Assembly: GCA_021613335.1 (NCBI GenBank)
Contig: JAJTWR010000228.1
Coordinates: forward strand, 131,001-195,000
DNA length: 64,000 bases
DNA from: Whitmania pigra
Taxonomy: Eukaryota; Annelida; Clitellata; Hirudinida; Haemopidae
Direction of reading: 5' to 3'
The position numbers and the translations under genes were made by a program. Shown here in pieces: positions 61,946-64,000 of the stretch. Position 1 is the first letter of the stretch, and every line of letters starts with the position of its first letter. The notes beneath the pieces were generated by a model. The model did no database searches. It worked only from the letters and a program-made list of their open reading frames with translations, and was not told the origin of the DNA.

Positions 61946-63779
61946 TCCATCAAATGAGCGATTTTATCATAATTTGTATTCAGACGTAGAATAGATGTTC
62001 GTTTTTAAAATAAAGTGTCTAAATTTTATATATATAATTTACAACATCCCCCGGGGTAGGGGTAGGGGTCGCCAAAAAAAGCAGACGCCAGGTCCCCGGT
62101 CTATTCCTACCCCTAGTCAATCCCCCCAACTCCATAATCTAAGTCATCCCATTCACCCACTCCCCGGCGGTCGGTTCTCCAGCAAGCCATCAGTCCGACT
62201 GCAGATAGCATCTTTACGACTAAATGCATGAACATAGACGACTCTTTTTATCTCCACAATAAATACACTCCTCCATTCTTCGGCAGCCGTCGCATGCATA
62301 AAAACAAGTCTCTACGATGCGGTCGCGATACCGGCGACAGGAAGCAGGAGTGGTTCGCGAAGTTGGTGTGGTTGTTTGTCGTAGATGAAAAGATATAGCA
62401 GTGGCCGTGCTGTACTATTTTCACTACTACTAATCGAGGTAGTTGATAGTATCTGGAGGTCGCACGTGGTATCGCGACAGTGGCGACATGAAGCTGGTGA
62501 AGCTGCAACTTTTTCCACCATCAGCTCCTGCAACAGACGCCATGTTCTTGTCATCGTCGTCCTTCGACGTAGGAGAACTTGAAAACTTCCAAACACGTGT
62601 CCCCTAATTGTCACTTAAGGGAAATTTACTGGTAGGAAAGACTGTGATTGTGGAGAGGGGTAAAAACGGTTGTGGTCCGATGCCCCCACTTAAACGGAGG
62701 TGACAGGAAGTGCGGCCATCATTTGGACGTGTGCGTTTGGATGAGACATGCTTTGTTTATGTTCCAAATATTTGTTTGTGTTTGATTGTATTTTGGGAAT
62801 ATTTCACGGGAATGATTATTTGTCTGTGTGTTCGAATGTCACAACCGCCTGTTTACTTCTTTGTTTCCAATTCCACGTTTTTTGACGTTTTTAGTATTTG
62901 CTTTTGTTTGCATCCTATTTATGCTGATGAGGTTAAAAAGAGAAATATCATAGTATGTTACGATTCACATCGCTCAGGCATAGAGAAATCACCGTCATCT
63001 TCGTCGTCGTCGTCGTCATTGTCGATCGCGGCCAGCACAGTAACTGCAGTAACGCCGATGTTTTAAGTGACCTGAGAACACTTCCATTGGTTTCACCTCA
63101 GCAGTCACGTTCCATTGACATTTAATTCATCCACTTGTTTCTTTTTTCAATCTCTCTTCTTTCATTCCTTCGCGTGATGGAGAGGCTTAATAAAAGTCAA
63201 TTGAAACGAAACTTTTTGAAGTCCGTTTTTAACGTGAAGACTATCGCTGAGATGGTGACGACGATGATGACAATGTTGATGATGATGATGATAATGGCGA
63301 TGATGACGATGGCAACACATGTTATGGCAACCGTCTTTTAATGTTTTAAAGGACCTCCATCTATTCAGTGCGTTGCATAAACTTGGCCCAGGTTCACGAA
63401 TCACATAATTATCTATTAAATTACTGCTGATTTTTGATCCAAACATCCTTAATATCATTCACAAATTTGGATTTAATTAATATACTATAAAATTTAGCAG
63501 TAAAATGTTAATATTATTGGGATTTCATCGATAAATGCCTTTGATGTTATTTTACGAGGTTTTCGCGGCTGAGCATGGGATCTCTTCCTATCCAGTAAAT
63601 AATTTTTTATTACAGGAATCACAAAAGCTGGTTATTATAATAAGGCTCTATAAATGGTTCAATTTCCAAAACTTACGTAAGTCTAAATCATTTCAGTTAT
63701 GCAAAGGACTACAATCAAATAAATAAATAAACAAAATTTACTTATGTAATATAAGTACTGTTAGTTTACGTTATTATAG

Positions 63780-64000
63780 ATGGGTTCTGGAAAAAGTCTT
63801 AATGATATCGAAAAGGACAAATAAAGGCCTTCAAAGACTTGAATTTGTCAATTTCAGAGATTTCTAGGAGGGTTAATCAATTTATAAGGGTTATAAGACA
63901 TTATTGGAATGATCATGATAGTTATGGATCAAAAACTAGTCCAGATAGTCCTCAAAAACTTTCTGAACGTGAGAAACGAGTTCTCACTAAAGCTTCCAAG
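63780..64000 (+). pseudogene. Tc3-like Tc1/mariner transposase, 5' part, frameshifted, cut by window edge
   Basis: From an ATG at 63780 the frame reads MGSGKSLNDIEK, then a stop two codons later. Moving one base back at about 63815 gives an open frame to the window end: helix-turn-helix residues IKAFKDLNLSISEISRRVNQ, then HYWNDHDSYG and LSEREKRVLTKASK. The arrangement (start, Q-x-x-K helix, S-x-x-E-I-x-R-x-x-x-R helix, DP/DxxxYG, then L-S-x-R-x-x-R) is that of the N-terminal DNA-binding domain of C. elegans Tc3A as I remember it. The single-base frameshift shows an inactive copy. Its catalytic DDE part would lie to the right of the window. No inverted terminal repeat was identified upstream. 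Confidence 0.75.

Larger units (their letters stand above)
60514..63779. other. Spacer, mostly unique sequence with simple repeats
   Basis: Contains a TAT/CGT/CAT trinucleotide tract at 60690-60790, a tRNA-like B-box match (GAGTTCAAATCCC near 61893), an 89-codon ORF at 61265-61534, a GC-rich segment at 62040-62180 with GGGGTA repeats, and a GAC/GAT tract near 63255-63305. No gene was recognised. Confidence 0.4.

Overview
The window is animal nuclear DNA. It has split protein-coding genes with GT-AG introns, very AT-rich introns and spacers, long (TAA)n, (TTA)n and (ATG)n microsatellites, tRNA-derived SINE-like repeats and retroelement and transposon debris. Nothing suggests a bacterium, a virus or an organelle. 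The gene set (muscle myosin rod, GATA1/2/3-class factor, USP8, TSR3, PHIP/BRWD, WD40/EF-hand protein) is bilaterian. The compact introns and divergent repeats fit an invertebrate, perhaps a lophotrochozoan such as an annelid, but no species can be named from sequence alone.

Layout. 0-0.9 kb (minus): three exons of a divergent myosin heavy chain rod. 0.9-9 kb: mostly repeats, with one unexplained minus-strand exon candidate near 6.3-6.6 kb. 9.05-15.75 kb (plus): a five-exon GATA1/2/3-class transcription factor of about 563 residues; introns 2 and 3 carry large microsatellites. 15.8-19.5 kb: spacer with repeats. 19.5-20.9 kb: a 5'-truncated reverse transcriptase with an in-frame stop, followed by a 23-bp satellite and an 81-bp direct repeat. 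22.3-23.2 kb (minus): a small RING-H2 protein. 24.3-25.5 kb: two ORFs with RRM-like half-domains. 26.8-34.5 kb (plus): USP8 deubiquitinase, 19 coding exons recognised, first exon not found. 35.6-36.75 kb: TSR3, two exons. 37.4-50.46 kb: a complete PHIP/BRWD chromatin reader, 28 coding exons. 52.4-56.6 kb: a WD40/EF-hand protein of the WDR49/WDR64 type, 14 coding exons, start not found. 56.6-64 kb: microsatellites, isolated exon-like segments of unknown genes, and the beginning of a frameshifted Tc3-like transposase cut by the window edge.

The four genes from 26.8 to 56.6 kb lie head to tail on the plus strand, separated by roughly 0.6 to 2 kb. They belong to unrelated processes (endosomal deubiquitination, 18S rRNA modification, chromatin reading, probable ciliary function). 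I see no sign of a functional operon, a defence island or another gene system. The most unusual local structures are a 245-bp tandem triplication that copies a splice acceptor and the start of a WD40 exon in the PHIP gene, a probable GC-AG intron just before the first GATA zinc finger, a canonical asparagine in the PHIP second bromodomain where vertebrate paralogues are recalled to have threonine, a SINE family whose tails run into microsatellites, and the RRM-like fragment cluster.
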